DNA of 36,520 nt. Source: Nitrospira sp. GTDB lineage: Bacteria; Nitrospirota; Nitrospiria; Nitrospirales; Nitrospiraceae. Location of the stretch: positions 1-36,520 of the forward strand of contig JACOEJ010000007.1 of assembly GCA_024998645.1 (NCBI GenBank), read 5' to 3'. Within the stretch, counting starts at the first letter, position 1, and the number at the start of each line of letters is the position of its first letter. The position numbers and the translations under genes were made by a program. Below the pieces are notes generated by a model. That model searched no databases. It was not told where the DNA came from and saw only the letters and a program-made list of their open reading frames with translations. Below are positions 19,290-27,643 of this stretch, one piece after another.

Positions 19290-19315
19290 TCTGCACCAGC
19301 TGAGTGTGGTGCAGA
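19290..19315 (+). repeat. Perfect 9-base inverted repeat between rpoN and hpf
   Basis: TCTGCACCA (19290-19298) and TGGTGCAGA (19307-19315) form a 9-pair stem with an 8-base loop, starting at the base after the rpoN stop codon. No T-run follows, so it is not a standard intrinsic terminator. It lies just upstream of the hpf ribosome site (AAGGAG, 19328-19333) and may stabilise or partition the mRNA. Confidence 0.7.
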
Positions 19316-19342
19316 GATGGTTCACGTAAGGAGACACTTCGC

Positions 19343-19906
19343 ATGAAGCTACGAATCACTGGTCGCCACATGGATGTGACGTCCGCACTTCGTCGGTATC
19401 TTGAGACACGATTCGATCGGCTGGATCGGTACGAATTGAAAGCGGGGATTGTTCAGGTCGTCTTGAGTGTTGAGAAGCTTCAACATAAGGCCGAAGCAAT
19501 CTGTGTGGTTCACGGGAAGCGTGTGCAAGCGAAAACCTCGACGCGAGAAATGTATGCGACGATTGATGCATTAGTAGACCGCATTGATGGACAGCTCAGA
19601 AAGCTGAAAGAGCGATTAGTCAGTCATAAGCCTGCAAAGGCCACCCGAGTCCGTTCGGTGCGCGCGTTGGCTGCTGAGTGGCAAGAGGAGCCAGCCTTCA
19701 AGGTGGAACGGAGAGCGGTGCCGGTTCTGTCCCTCGCGGAGGCGCACGACCGGTTTGGTGATCACAGTGAGGCCTTTCTGTTGTTTGTAAATATTGAGAC
19801 CGGGAATCTCCATGTGCTTCAACGGGGTATCGGCGGGCGGGTATTGTTGATTGAGCCCTTTGCGGAAGGTCGGCGAGGGCATTCCTTTACGGGGTCAGGA
19901 GAGTGA
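19343..19906 (+). CDS. hpf: Ribosome hibernation promoting factor, long form
   Basis: Binds the decoding region of idle 70S ribosomes and promotes dimer formation. From the ATG at 19343 the product is 187 aa. The N-terminal domain (residues 1-100, MKLRITGRHMDVTSALRRYLE, DALVDRIDGQLRKLKERL) is the HPF/RaiA fold. The C-terminal 60 residues, VERRAVPVLSLAEAHDRF to VLLIEP, are the dimerisation domain of long HPF. AAGGAG lies 9 bases upstream. The upstream in-frame ATG at 19304 lies in the hairpin loop and is not used. The rpoN-hpf linkage is typical. Confidence 0.92.
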   Translation: MKLRITGRHMDVTSALRRYLETRFDRLDRYELKAGIVQVVLSVEKLQHKAEAICVVHGKRVQAKTSTREMYATIDALVDRIDGQLRKLKERLVSHKPAKATRVRSVRALAAEWQEEPAFKVERRAVPVLSLAEAHDRFGDHSEAFLLFVNIETGNLHVLQRGIGGRVLLIEPFAEGRRGHSFTGSGE

Positions 19907-20028
19907 GGGGCTGGCTTGAAGGGGACTGGATCAAGTTCCGATTTCAGGGAACGGTTATTTGCCTGTGTCATGTCCGTGATCGTGAGCTTCTATTTCCTGG
20001 TAGAGCGGGTTGTTCCCAATAAAGTTGT

Positions 20029-20895
20029 ATGGCTCAGCTGAATCTCGTCATCGTCAGTGGCCTTTCAGGGTCCGGCAAGTCGCACGCGCTAAAGGCGTTC
20101 GAGGATGCCGGCTATTTCTGCATCGATAACCTCCCTCCTGCGTTAATCCCGACGTTCGTGGAATTGTGCAATCAGCAAGGTGGGGAGATATCGAACGTCG
20201 CGCTGGGTGTCGATGTCCGCGAGCGAGTCTTCTTTGCTGATTTGGTCGGGACGCTTGAGCGGGTGAGAGCCCTCGGATATGCGATTCGTTTGCTCTTTTT
20301 GGAAGCCCGGGATGAAGTTCTTGTTAGGCGATTTTCTGAGTCGCGTCGCCCGCATCCGCTATTGCCGCATTTGCCGGTTTTAGAGGGAGTTCGATTTGAG
20401 AAGGAACGGGTTGCGGAGTTGCGCCGCCATGCTGATAGGATAATCGATACGTCTGACCTGACCGTGCACGAACTCCGGGACGTTTTGACGAAGGAGTTTT
20501 CCCGTGGTCCTGCCTCCCGGCGCTTGACTGTGACGTTGCTGACCTTCGGGTACAAATTTGGCGTTCCCTACGATATCGATTTGCTGTTTGACGTTCGGTT
20601 TTTGAAAAATCCGTTTTTTGTTCCCGACCTCAAGCCTCTTCCCGGAGATGATCCCCGTGTTCGCGCCTTTGTGTTGTCAGATCCCGACGCCATTGATCTC
20701 CTGGTGCAGCTGGAGAGCATGTTGAAGTTCCTGATCCCTCTCTATGAGCGTGAGCAGCGCAGTTATCTCACCATTGCGATTGGGTGCACCGGCGGGCGTC
20801 ACCGATCGGTTGCGATTGCGGGTCGGCTTCGAGAGAGCCTTGGCGCAATCGGTCACGAAGTAATCCTCAAACATCGAGATCTGCAGAAGTCCTAA
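20029..20895 (+). CDS. rapZ: RNase adapter protein RapZ / nucleotide-binding protein
   Basis: RapZ-family proteins bind nucleotides and, in E. coli, deliver GlmZ sRNA to RNase E to tune glucosamine-6-phosphate synthesis. Walker A is GLSGSGKS at residues 11-18, followed by YFCIDNLPPALIP. The C-terminal domain contains LTFGYKFGVPYDIDLLFDVRFLKNPFF and the signature CTGGRHRSV. The 288 aa are full length. The start has no clear ribosome site, but an in-frame stop just upstream excludes an earlier one. No ptsN intervenes between hpf and rapZ. Whether it acts on an sRNA here is unknown. Confidence 0.92.
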   Translation: MAQLNLVIVSGLSGSGKSHALKAFEDAGYFCIDNLPPALIPTFVELCNQQGGEISNVALGVDVRERVFFADLVGTLERVRALGYAIRLLFLEARDEVLVRRFSESRRPHPLLPHLPVLEGVRFEKERVAELRRHADRIIDTSDLTVHELRDVLTKEFSRGPASRRLTVTLLTFGYKFGVPYDIDLLFDVRFLKNPFFVPDLKPLPGDDPRVRAFVLSDPDAIDLLVQLESMLKFLIPLYEREQRSYLTIAIGCTGGRHRSVAIAGRLRESLGAIGHEVILKHRDLQKS

Positions 20896-20951
20896 GTAGG
20901 ATTCTGAGACGTTGTGGTCCGAGCTACTTCCTGTCAGTTCGGTCGTGTTGC

Positions 20952-20979
20952 TTGACAGGTCGAACATATTGACTATACT
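20952..20979 (+). promoter_or_regulatory. Sigma-70-type promoter before the pilus cluster
   Basis: TTGACA (20952-20957, six of six) and TATACT (20974-20979, five of six) are 16 bases apart. The predicted start near 20986 gives a leader of about 38 bases before the MerR-like gene. This is one of the best promoter matches in the window, and it likely drives that gene and pilMNOPQ. Confidence 0.8.
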
Positions 20980-21023
20980 TAGCTTGTACCTGCAGAACCT
21001 AGCTTCCCTCAGGCACATTTCAC

Positions 21024-21236
21024 GTGAAGAAACGAAACGCGATCCGCAAGATAGCAGGGTATAAGACGAATCAGGTGTGCGACTTGTTCGATATATCCAA
21101 AGCCACGTTGTTTCGATGGGAGCGCGAAGGGTTGATTTCTGGCCCTCCTCGAGACTGGCGAAACTGGCGGCTTTATACGCGGGAGAATGTGGCTGAAATT
21201 CAGAAAATGATTCGCGCTCGAAAGTTTGTCATGTAG
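21024..21236 (+). CDS. Small MerR-like helix-turn-helix protein
   Basis: A 70-aa basic protein. Residues 16-60 match the MerR/excisionase-type winged helix: TNQVCDLFDISKATLFRWEREGLI, then a wing with PPRDWRNWRLYTRENVAEI. It lacks the dimerisation coiled coil and effector domain of full MerR regulators. It starts at GTG 21024 with no clear ribosome site, 38 bases from the predicted transcript start and 17 bases before pilM. Position suggests control of the pilus genes or itself. That role is inference; no operator was found. Confidence 0.75.
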   Translation: MKKRNAIRKIAGYKTNQVCDLFDISKATLFRWEREGLISGPPRDWRNWRLYTRENVAEIQKMIRARKFVM

Positions 21237-21253
21237 AGTAGCGGGTGAGGGAT

Positions 21254-22360
21254 ATGCTAAGCACATTTAAAAACATGTTTGAAACCGACATTGTGTCCTT
21301 ACTGACTCCCAAGCGTCAGCTGGTTGGGCTCGACATCGGGTCGAGCGCAATTAAGTTGGTGCAGTTGAGAGAAAGCAAGGGGCGGTACTATCTCCAGAAG
21401 TTCGGCATGAAGCCGTTGGAGCCAGAAGTGATCGTGGATGGAACGGTCATGGACGAAGGAAGGGTTGTCTCGGCAATCCGCGAGCTGTTTGAGGAATCGA
21501 ACGTCAAGAACAAGCAGGTTGCGGTGTCCATATCAGGTCATGCCGTCATTGTGAAGAAAATCAGCTTGCCTCCCATGCCCGATGAGGAGCTGGAGGGGCA
21601 AGTGAAATTGGCGGCGGAGCAATATATTCCGTTCGATATTAATGAAGTGAACATTGATTTCCATGTGCTTCCGGCTGATGCCTCAGGCGAGGGGACCGGG
21701 GAAATGTCGGTTATTCTCGTGGCGGCAAAGAAGGACAAGATTAATGAGTTGACCGAGTTGGTCAAGGGCGCCGGATTGACACCGATGGTCATGGACGTTG
21801 ATGCCTTTGCCATTGAAAATATGCACGCGATTAACTATCCCCTGGCGCAAGATGAGACGACGGCTCTGGTGAATTTGGGGGCCAGCGTGATGAACGTCAA
21901 TATCATTCGCGGCGGTGTTTCCTTATTTACCAGAGATATACCGTTGGGTGGCAATCGTTACACTGAAGCGATCCAGAGAGAAATGGGCCTGTCCTACGAG
22001 GAAGCTGAAGAGACCAAAAAAGGCGAGCGAAGCGGAAAGGACGCTTCGGGCTCTATTGACAGTGTGATTGATAGCGTCAATGGAGAAGTGGCGTCAGAGA
22101 TTGCCAGAACGGTTGATTACTTCAAGACCTCTGCCTCAAATGTGGGGCTGGATCGTGTCTTAGTGTGCGGCGGGGTTGCGCGCGTCAGCGGGCTCGTGCA
22201 GCAGTTGAGTGATCGCATGCAAACGCCAGTCGAAGTTGCCAATCCGTTTAGTGAAATTGATACATCGGGAAGTGACTTCGATCAGGATGCCCTGGCTGAA
22301 ATGGCGCCGCTGGCTTCTGTTGCGGTGGGGCTGGCCTTGAGATCAGTGGGGGACCGATGA
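21254..22360 (+). CDS. pilM: Type IV pilus assembly protein PilM
   Basis: Actin-like cytosolic ATPase that binds the PilN tail and links the pilus alignment complex to the motor. The nucleotide-binding phosphate-1 motif is in LVGLDIGSSAIKLVQL. VNLGASVMNVNIIRGG and RVLVCGGVARVSGL supply the second phosphate and adenosine motifs. From the ATG at 21254 it is 368 aa. A GTG at 21245 would add three residues, and the ribosome-site evidence does not decide. The stop overlaps pilN (ATGA). Confidence 0.93.
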   Translation: MLSTFKNMFETDIVSLLTPKRQLVGLDIGSSAIKLVQLRESKGRYYLQKFGMKPLEPEVIVDGTVMDEGRVVSAIRELFEESNVKNKQVAVSISGHAVIVKKISLPPMPDEELEGQVKLAAEQYIPFDINEVNIDFHVLPADASGEGTGEMSVILVAAKKDKINELTELVKGAGLTPMVMDVDAFAIENMHAINYPLAQDETTALVNLGASVMNVNIIRGGVSLFTRDIPLGGNRYTEAIQREMGLSYEEAEETKKGERSGKDASGSIDSVIDSVNGEVASEIARTVDYFKTSASNVGLDRVLVCGGVARVSGLVQQLSDRMQTPVEVANPFSEIDTSGSDFDQDALAEMAPLASVAVGLALRSVGDR

Positions 22361-22908
22361 TTCGTATCAATCTACTTCCTGGGCCTAAAGGGCGCACTGC
22401 CAAGCCTCAGTATGATGTTCGGGCGCAGGCTTTACTGGGCGTTGGCGTGCTCTTGATCACGATTGCAGGATGTTGGTGGTATTCTTCTTCCCTTGATGAG
22501 GCCATCGAGGTTCGGCAGGATGAGAAGCTGGCTAAAGAGAAACAAGTTGTACAGCTCAAAGAACAGGTGAAGCAGGTACAGGACTTTGAGCAGAAGAAGA
22601 AGTTGTTAGAGGATAAGAATCGTGTGATTGATCAGCTTGAGTCGGCACGGGTCGGGCCGGTCAAAGTATTGGACTTTGTCAGCCAAAGCATCGAGCCTTT
22701 GAAAGTCTGGCTCACCAATTTGAAGCTATCCGCTGAAAATGTAGAGGTGGAAGGGAAGGCATTGACGAACGATGATGTTGTTGAGTTCGTCAACAATTTA
22801 CGCAGGACCGATTTTTTCGCAAACATCAATCTCCAGGAAAGTAAGGCCGCAGTGGAGAATAAGATCAATATCTACCAGTTTAAACTGGCATTTCGCCTGA
22901 AAGGCTGA
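22357..22908 (+). CDS. pilN: Type IV pilus assembly protein PilN
   Basis: Bitopic inner-membrane protein of the alignment complex. The N-terminal MIRINLLPG is the conserved INLLP motif that docks into PilM. One membrane helix follows (about residues 26-44). A coiled coil, roughly residues 50-95 and rich in Lys/Glu/Gln, leads to a periplasmic ferredoxin-like domain. At 183 aa the length is typical. It overlaps pilM by 4 bases and is 2 bases from pilO. Confidence 0.92.
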   Translation: MIRINLLPGPKGRTAKPQYDVRAQALLGVGVLLITIAGCWWYSSSLDEAIEVRQDEKLAKEKQVVQLKEQVKQVQDFEQKKKLLEDKNRVIDQLESARVGPVKVLDFVSQSIEPLKVWLTNLKLSAENVEVEGKALTNDDVVEFVNNLRRTDFFANINLQESKAAVENKINIYQFKLAFRLKG

Positions 22909-22910
22909 GC

Positions 22911-23552
22911 ATGGCGTTGCCTTCTATCAATCTAGAGACGCTTCGCAGTATCCCTGCTCCGCAGAAGCTGGCCCTGTTAGGCTTGCTTGTGGGGGTGCTG
23001 CTTGCCGGGTTTTACTTCTATATTGCAGAGCCAAAAGCCACGGCAATTGACATGCTTCAAGCGGACAATGCACGGTTGGACGGAGAAATCCAAACCCTCA
23101 CGATCAAGGCGAAGCATCTCGACGAACTGCTTGCTGCCAATAAGCAGCTTGAAATCGAATTGGCAAAGAAGAAGGAACGACTTCCTCCTGAAGAAGAAGC
23201 GGTCATGCTGCTAAAGCAAGTGTCTGATCTTGGTGTCCGCCTGGGGCTTGATATTAGGTTGTGGCGGCCAGGAGCTCAGACCGAAGATGCGTCAAAACTT
23301 TTCGTGAAGATGCCCGTCGCGGTCGAAGCCAGCGGAGCCTATCATACAACGGCACTCTTTTTTGATCGTATTAATCGGTTGCCCAGAATTATTACGGTCT
23401 CTGGTCTCAAGATGGGGACGCCGAAGATGGAGCAGGGACGAATCGTGTCTCAGGCACAATTTGATCTTGTGGCGTATGCGGCTCCCCCGGAAAAGCAGGT
23501 TGCCGCGATCCCGGCGGCAAATGTTGTGAAGCCCGCTCCGGTTGGCAAATAG
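22911..23552 (+). CDS. pilO: Type IV pilus assembly protein PilO
   Basis: Partner of PilN in the inner-membrane alignment complex. The 213-aa product has a membrane helix at about residues 18-38 (LALLGLLVGVLLAGFYFYI). A coiled coil up to about residue 95 follows, then a periplasmic domain (VSDLGVRLGLDIRLWRPG, GAYHTTALFFDRINRLPRII) matching the PilO fold. A 30-residue Ala/Pro-rich tail ends the protein. Confidence 0.92.
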   Translation: MALPSINLETLRSIPAPQKLALLGLLVGVLLAGFYFYIAEPKATAIDMLQADNARLDGEIQTLTIKAKHLDELLAANKQLEIELAKKKERLPPEEEAVMLLKQVSDLGVRLGLDIRLWRPGAQTEDASKLFVKMPVAVEASGAYHTTALFFDRINRLPRIITVSGLKMGTPKMEQGRIVSQAQFDLVAYAAPPEKQVAAIPAANVVKPAPVGK

Positions 23553-23570
23553 CGTTGAGGAGCTATGCAA

Positions 23571-24203
23571 ATGTCTAGTATGGCGCGGATAGCCAGTGTA
23601 CGCAGGAATCCAGTGTGCACTATCTTCCTTAGTGGAATGCTGCTGTTTGTCCTCGTGGGCGCAGGCGAGGAAGTTGGCGCAGGGACGTTGACCCCACCAA
23701 ATCAAATCAGCCCGCTACGGCAAGATTCGATTAAGTTGCCTGCTGCTCCTGAAGTTCAACGACAAGCCATCGCTCCGACATTGATGGCAAATCCTTCCGT
23801 TGAAGGAGAGGCATCGCTCTCATCTCCATCCCCTCTTCCTGATGCCGGGAGTGGATTTGGATATGATCCATCAGGCCGTCGAGATCCGTTTGCGCCGGTC
23901 GTGCAGCAGCTTCAACCAGGAAAGATGGATGTCAACCTTCCTCCGCTTCAACGAGTCAATTTGACGGAGCTGAATTTGATCGCCATTGTGTGGGGGGCGT
24001 ACGGGTACACGGCGATGGTTCAAACTCCTGAGGGCTATGGATATGCTGTCAGGCGAGGGACCCGCCTGGGGCAGAATAATGGTGTCGTGAGTGCTATTAC
24101 GGAGCGAGGAATCATCGTGCAAGAGCGGTTTACCGATGTCTATGGGAAAAAACAGGAGCGGGAATACGTGAAGCTTCTTCACCCGAAAGAGGGCGCAGAA
24201 TGA
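23571..24203 (+). CDS. pilP: Type IV pilus assembly protein PilP
   Basis: Periplasmic linker between PilNO and the PilQ secretin. The hallmark is GRRDPFAPVV at about residues 101-110, followed by the beta domain LTELNLIAIVWGAYGYTAMVQTPEGYGY. ATG 23571 is 8 bases after GAGGAG (23557-23562). ATG 23565, two codons earlier, is only 2 bases away. The N-terminus has a hydrophobic segment (CTIFLSGMLLFVLVGAG) but no convincing lipobox, unlike many proteobacterial PilP lipoproteins. The stop overlaps pilQ (ATGA). Confidence 0.9.
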   Translation: MSSMARIASVRRNPVCTIFLSGMLLFVLVGAGEEVGAGTLTPPNQISPLRQDSIKLPAAPEVQRQAIAPTLMANPSVEGEASLSSPSPLPDAGSGFGYDPSGRRDPFAPVVQQLQPGKMDVNLPPLQRVNLTELNLIAIVWGAYGYTAMVQTPEGYGYAVRRGTRLGQNNGVVSAITERGIIVQERFTDVYGKKQEREYVKLLHPKEGAE

Positions 24204-26200
24204 AAACACTAGCGGCAGTGGCAGGTAATTTGTTTCGCCGGGCATGGTGGCTGGGTATGGTAGGCGCCCTGCTGAGTGTCCAGAATATTCAAGCCGAGGC
24301 ATTGCCTCCTCAAGCCGCTAGCCTTGAGGACAGGGCTTATGACCACGCAACCATCGCGCCGGATTCGATTGATGCTCCAGCTCAAATGGTTACCAAGATT
24401 GAAGTCCGTCCGGAAGGGGATGAGGTCACAGTCCTTGTGAAGGGCGATGGGAAGTTGTTCTCTTCAGCTCGACTATTGGACGATAATCGGCTGGTTGTCG
24501 ATCTTATCTCGGTGTCGTCGGCGCTCAAATCGCCCCTTGTCTCTGGGCAGCATCAGCTTCTTAGGAAAGTCAGGGTTGGATATCATGCTGATAAGGTTCG
24601 CCTTGTTCTCGAACTACTTGGCCGTCCCTCATTTTCGGTCACTCCCGTTGGCCATGACATTCTGGTTTCGCTAAAGCCGAGAACCGTGAGGGCAAGTGCT
24701 GCTCCAGTGAATGTGGCCTCCTCAACCGCGGGAAGTATGGCCGATCCAGTTGGAATAGGCGGGAGTGATTTTACAGATCCTGGACAGGTGGTACCGAGGG
24801 AGCCCCGTGCAAGGAAGGGGCAGGTCATAGGGCCTACTCATGGGAAGTTCAAGGTCCGAACCATTCAGATGGCTACGGAGAGCGCAACTTCGGAGAGCGA
24901 TTCACGAGGGGATGATCTTGTTGCCGGTCAGACGCGCTTTGCTGGGCGCCGGATCTCTTTAGATTTTCAGCAGGCCGATATCACCAACATTCTTCGTCTC
25001 ATCGCTGAGGTCAGTGGGTTTAATATCGTGGTGGGCGAGGGGGTTAAGGCCAAGGTAACCATGAAGCTTGTCAGCGTACCCTGGGATCAAGCCCTGGATA
25101 TGCTGCTCAAGATGAATGGGCTGGGCATGATTCGTCAGGGAACAATTGTTTGGGTTGATACGCTGACGAACATTGCCAAGCAACAGGATGAAGAAGCCCG
25201 CGCAAAAGAAGCGAAGACCAAAGCCGAGGAGCTGGTTGATCGCGTGTTCTACATCAGGAATATCCAGGCGCAGGAGCTTCAAACGGCATTGCGGCAGTAT
25301 TTGAGCCCTCGTGGAGTCATGAATATCAGTGCCGGAAGCAACGCGCTGATCGTGCGAGATACGGAGACCAAGCTTGCGGTGATGAAGCAATTGGTGGATG
25401 GATTGGATCTCCAAGTTCCTCAGGTTCAAATTGAAGCGCGCATTGTTCAAGCTGATACAGTGTACGCGCGTGGTATGGGTATTCAATGGGGAATTCAGAA
25501 CGGTGACTTTGGGCCCAACTCATTTAACTTTCTTGGAAATGCTACTGGTGCATTTGCTCCTACTGGAGGTACCGGCGCAACCACAATCCCCCGGGATTTT
25601 ATCGTCAATCTCCCTGCGCAGGTTGGAGGACTTCCAGCGGTTCCGGCCATCGGGTATCAATTTGGCAAGCTGGCACCGGGCTTCGCCCTGGATTTACGGC
25701 TATCTGCAGGAGAGTTGCTGGGGTTGAGCAAAGTGATCGCGGCTCCAAAGATAACCACACTGGATAAACGTGAAGCGAAGATTTCACAGGGTGAATCGAT
25801 TCCGTTCCAAACTACTTCGCTCCAGGGAACGCAGACTACATTTGTGGATGCGAATCTTGAGCTTAACGTAACCCCGCAAATTACCTCGCGCGATCCGAAG
25901 GAAGTAGGGAAGCAGATCCTTATGAAGGTTCGTGCCACTCGAAATGCGGTCGGTGCTCGAAGCAATCCCGCTGGCCCGAGTATCGATCGTCGTGAAGCGA
26001 CGACCCAGGTTATTGTCCGCGATGGCGAGACGATGGTGATCGGCGGTGTGTTTGTTGATACCCAGAATAATAACGTGCAGGGAGTCCCGTACCTGTCGCG
26101 AATTCCCGTCCTGGGATGGCTGTTTAAGAATAAATCGGAGAGCGTGTCGAAACAGGAATTGTTGATCTTTATGACGCCGACGATTATTCGTACGACATAG
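24200..26200 (+). CDS. pilQ: Type IV pilus secretin PilQ
   Basis: Outer-membrane secretin through which the pilus exits. The 666 aa show, in order, a signal peptide (about 1-32) and one AMIN domain for peptidoglycan binding (about 62-160). A linker, an STN domain (about 251-320: ISLDFQQADITNILRLIAE) and a secretin N1/NolW domain (about 346-405) follow. The secretin pore (about 490-664) contains VIAAPKITTLDKREAKISQG and the C-terminal VPYLSRIPVLGWLFK motif. It overlaps pilP and ends 22 bases before an intrinsic terminator. Confidence 0.95.
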   Translation: MKTLAAVAGNLFRRAWWLGMVGALLSVQNIQAEALPPQAASLEDRAYDHATIAPDSIDAPAQMVTKIEVRPEGDEVTVLVKGDGKLFSSARLLDDNRLVVDLISVSSALKSPLVSGQHQLLRKVRVGYHADKVRLVLELLGRPSFSVTPVGHDILVSLKPRTVRASAAPVNVASSTAGSMADPVGIGGSDFTDPGQVVPREPRARKGQVIGPTHGKFKVRTIQMATESATSESDSRGDDLVAGQTRFAGRRISLDFQQADITNILRLIAEVSGFNIVVGEGVKAKVTMKLVSVPWDQALDMLLKMNGLGMIRQGTIVWVDTLTNIAKQQDEEARAKEAKTKAEELVDRVFYIRNIQAQELQTALRQYLSPRGVMNISAGSNALIVRDTETKLAVMKQLVDGLDLQVPQVQIEARIVQADTVYARGMGIQWGIQNGDFGPNSFNFLGNATGAFAPTGGTGATTIPRDFIVNLPAQVGGLPAVPAIGYQFGKLAPGFALDLRLSAGELLGLSKVIAAPKITTLDKREAKISQGESIPFQTTSLQGTQTTFVDANLELNVTPQITSRDPKEVGKQILMKVRATRNAVGARSNPAGPSIDRREATTQVIVRDGETMVIGGVFVDTQNNNVQGVPYLSRIPVLGWLFKNKSESVSKQELLIFMTPTIIRTT

Positions 26201-26222
26201 CCGAACGGCAGAGCGGCTTTGA

Positions 26223-26272
26223 ATCGGCCTGTACTTGTTGCAGATGGCAATGAGTACGGGCCGATCTTTTTT
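26223..26272 (+). terminator. Intrinsic terminator of the pilus operon
   Basis: A 13-pair stem (26223-26235 with 26253-26265, one G-U pair) is topped by a smaller TTGC/GCAA stem with loop AGATG. A run of six T's follows at 26267-26272. It lies 22 bases after the pilQ stop. It separates pilMNOPQ from aroB, which many bacteria co-transcribe. Confidence 0.9.
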
Positions 26273-26478
26273 GAGGGAATTGTCTTCGTTGTGCAGTGGC
26301 CGGGTGGTATGGCCTCGTTGGCCGGTGAGGTGGTCTCCTTTTAGTTCGTCCGAACCTATGCTACGATCCACGCGGTTTTCCCTTGGGAGCAACCTCACTG
26401 CTGGCGCATATCCTGTAGTGTGTGGATCCTGAAGAGCCGTCTTATGGCCTGAGGTGATTTCTGGGGAGCATTGAGAAT
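26273..26478. other. Intergenic stretch between pilQ terminator and aroB
   Basis: About 205 bases with no convincing gene. Several GGCC-rich short repeats (GGCCGGG, GGCCTCG, GGCCGG at about 26300-26330) could fold. A weak promoter-like pair, TTTAGT and TACGAT near 26340-26370, might serve aroB. Neither is strong enough to call. Confidence 0.4.
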
Positions 26479-27594
26479 ATGGGGAGAATAGAACAGCGAG
26501 TGTCGTTGTCGCTTAAAGCGCGAAGCTACGACATTGTCATCAAGCCGGGCTTGATCGATGAGCTTGGAACGCGCCTTCAGTCGTTTGCCTCGACGGAACG
26601 TGTCGGCATTGTGACGGATCGCCATGTTGCTCGGCACTACCTCTCCGCAGTGGTCTCGCAATGTAAACAAGCCGGACTCCATCCGGTCTCAATCGTATTG
26701 CCACCAGGGGAAAAGAATAAGACGCTTGCGACCGTTGGGAAGATTCTCGATGTACTAGCGAAGGAACGCTTTGAGCGGAAGTCGTTGCTGATGGCCTTGG
26801 GGGGAGGGGTTGTCGGAGATATGACAGGATTTGCTGCCGCGATCTACCAGCGAGGGATTCCGTTCGTCCAAGTACCGACCACACTGGTCGCGCAAGTGGA
26901 TTCGAGTGTCGGCGGGAAAACTGGAGTAGATCATCGGTTGGGAAAGAATCTTATCGGAGCATTCCACCAGCCTAAGGCCGTATGGATTGATACGATGCTT
27001 CTGCGCACACTTCCGAAGCGGGAATGGATTGCAGGTCTAGCCGAAGTGATCAAGTACGGCATCATTGCAGACAAAACTTTCTTTGCGTATCTCGAACGAA
27101 CGATGCCGGCCATTTTGAAGCTTGAGCCTCAGGCTGTCATGCAGATTGTGAAGCGCTCCTGCGAGATTAAGGCTCAGGTGGTGGCGGCGGATGAGCAGGA
27201 GTCTGATCGCCGAAGAATTTTGAATTACGGGCATACGATAGGACACGCGCTGGAGGCCTTGGGGGGCTATCGAGCATTGATCCATGGAGAAGCTGTCGGG
27301 ATTGGACTTGTGCTTGAAGCAGATTTAGCCAGGCATCAGGGGTATTGCGACTCCAAGACGGTTGATCGAATCAGGTCGGTCGTCCGTTCTGCCGGTTTGT
27401 CTGATCGTTTGACAAGTCTTTCTCTGGAGAAAGTGTGGGCGGCAATGCAGCACGACAAAAAGGTCTCGCAAGGGAAAGTTGTGGGCGTATGGCCTAACGC
27501 GATCGGACGAGTTCGGATTGCGCCGATTGAGCGAGCCACGTTTGCTGAGTGGTTTCAAACCGTTCCGGTTGGGGCCAGAGGACGATCAAGGTGA
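26479..27594 (+). CDS. aroB: 3-dehydroquinate synthase
   Basis: Second enzyme of the shikimate pathway: converts DAHP to 3-dehydroquinate using NAD and a divalent metal. The glycine-rich NAD region LGGGVVGDMTGFAAA lies at residues 108-121. Metal ligands fit Glu189 (GLAEVIKYG), His252 (NYGHTIGHA) and His269 (HGEAVGIG). The 371 aa are full length. It follows the pilus cluster, as in many Gram-negatives, but aroK, often between them, is absent. The next gene starts about 50 bases downstream and may be co-transcribed. Confidence 0.95.
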   Translation: MGRIEQRVSLSLKARSYDIVIKPGLIDELGTRLQSFASTERVGIVTDRHVARHYLSAVVSQCKQAGLHPVSIVLPPGEKNKTLATVGKILDVLAKERFERKSLLMALGGGVVGDMTGFAAAIYQRGIPFVQVPTTLVAQVDSSVGGKTGVDHRLGKNLIGAFHQPKAVWIDTMLLRTLPKREWIAGLAEVIKYGIIADKTFFAYLERTMPAILKLEPQAVMQIVKRSCEIKAQVVAADEQESDRRRILNYGHTIGHALEALGGYRALIHGEAVGIGLVLEADLARHQGYCDSKTVDRIRSVVRSAGLSDRLTSLSLEKVWAAMQHDKKVSQGKVVGVWPNAIGRVRIAPIERATFAEWFQTVPVGARGRSR

Positions 27595-27643
27595 GTAGTG
27601 AAACAAGGGCAGTGAGGGACATCCTCTCTTGGGATCTATAGGC

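Noticed and set aside
18450..19337. 295-codon open frame on the minus strand
   Set aside because: Lies wholly across rpoN and hpf in antisense, with no family resemblance; it is a shadow of the coding strand.
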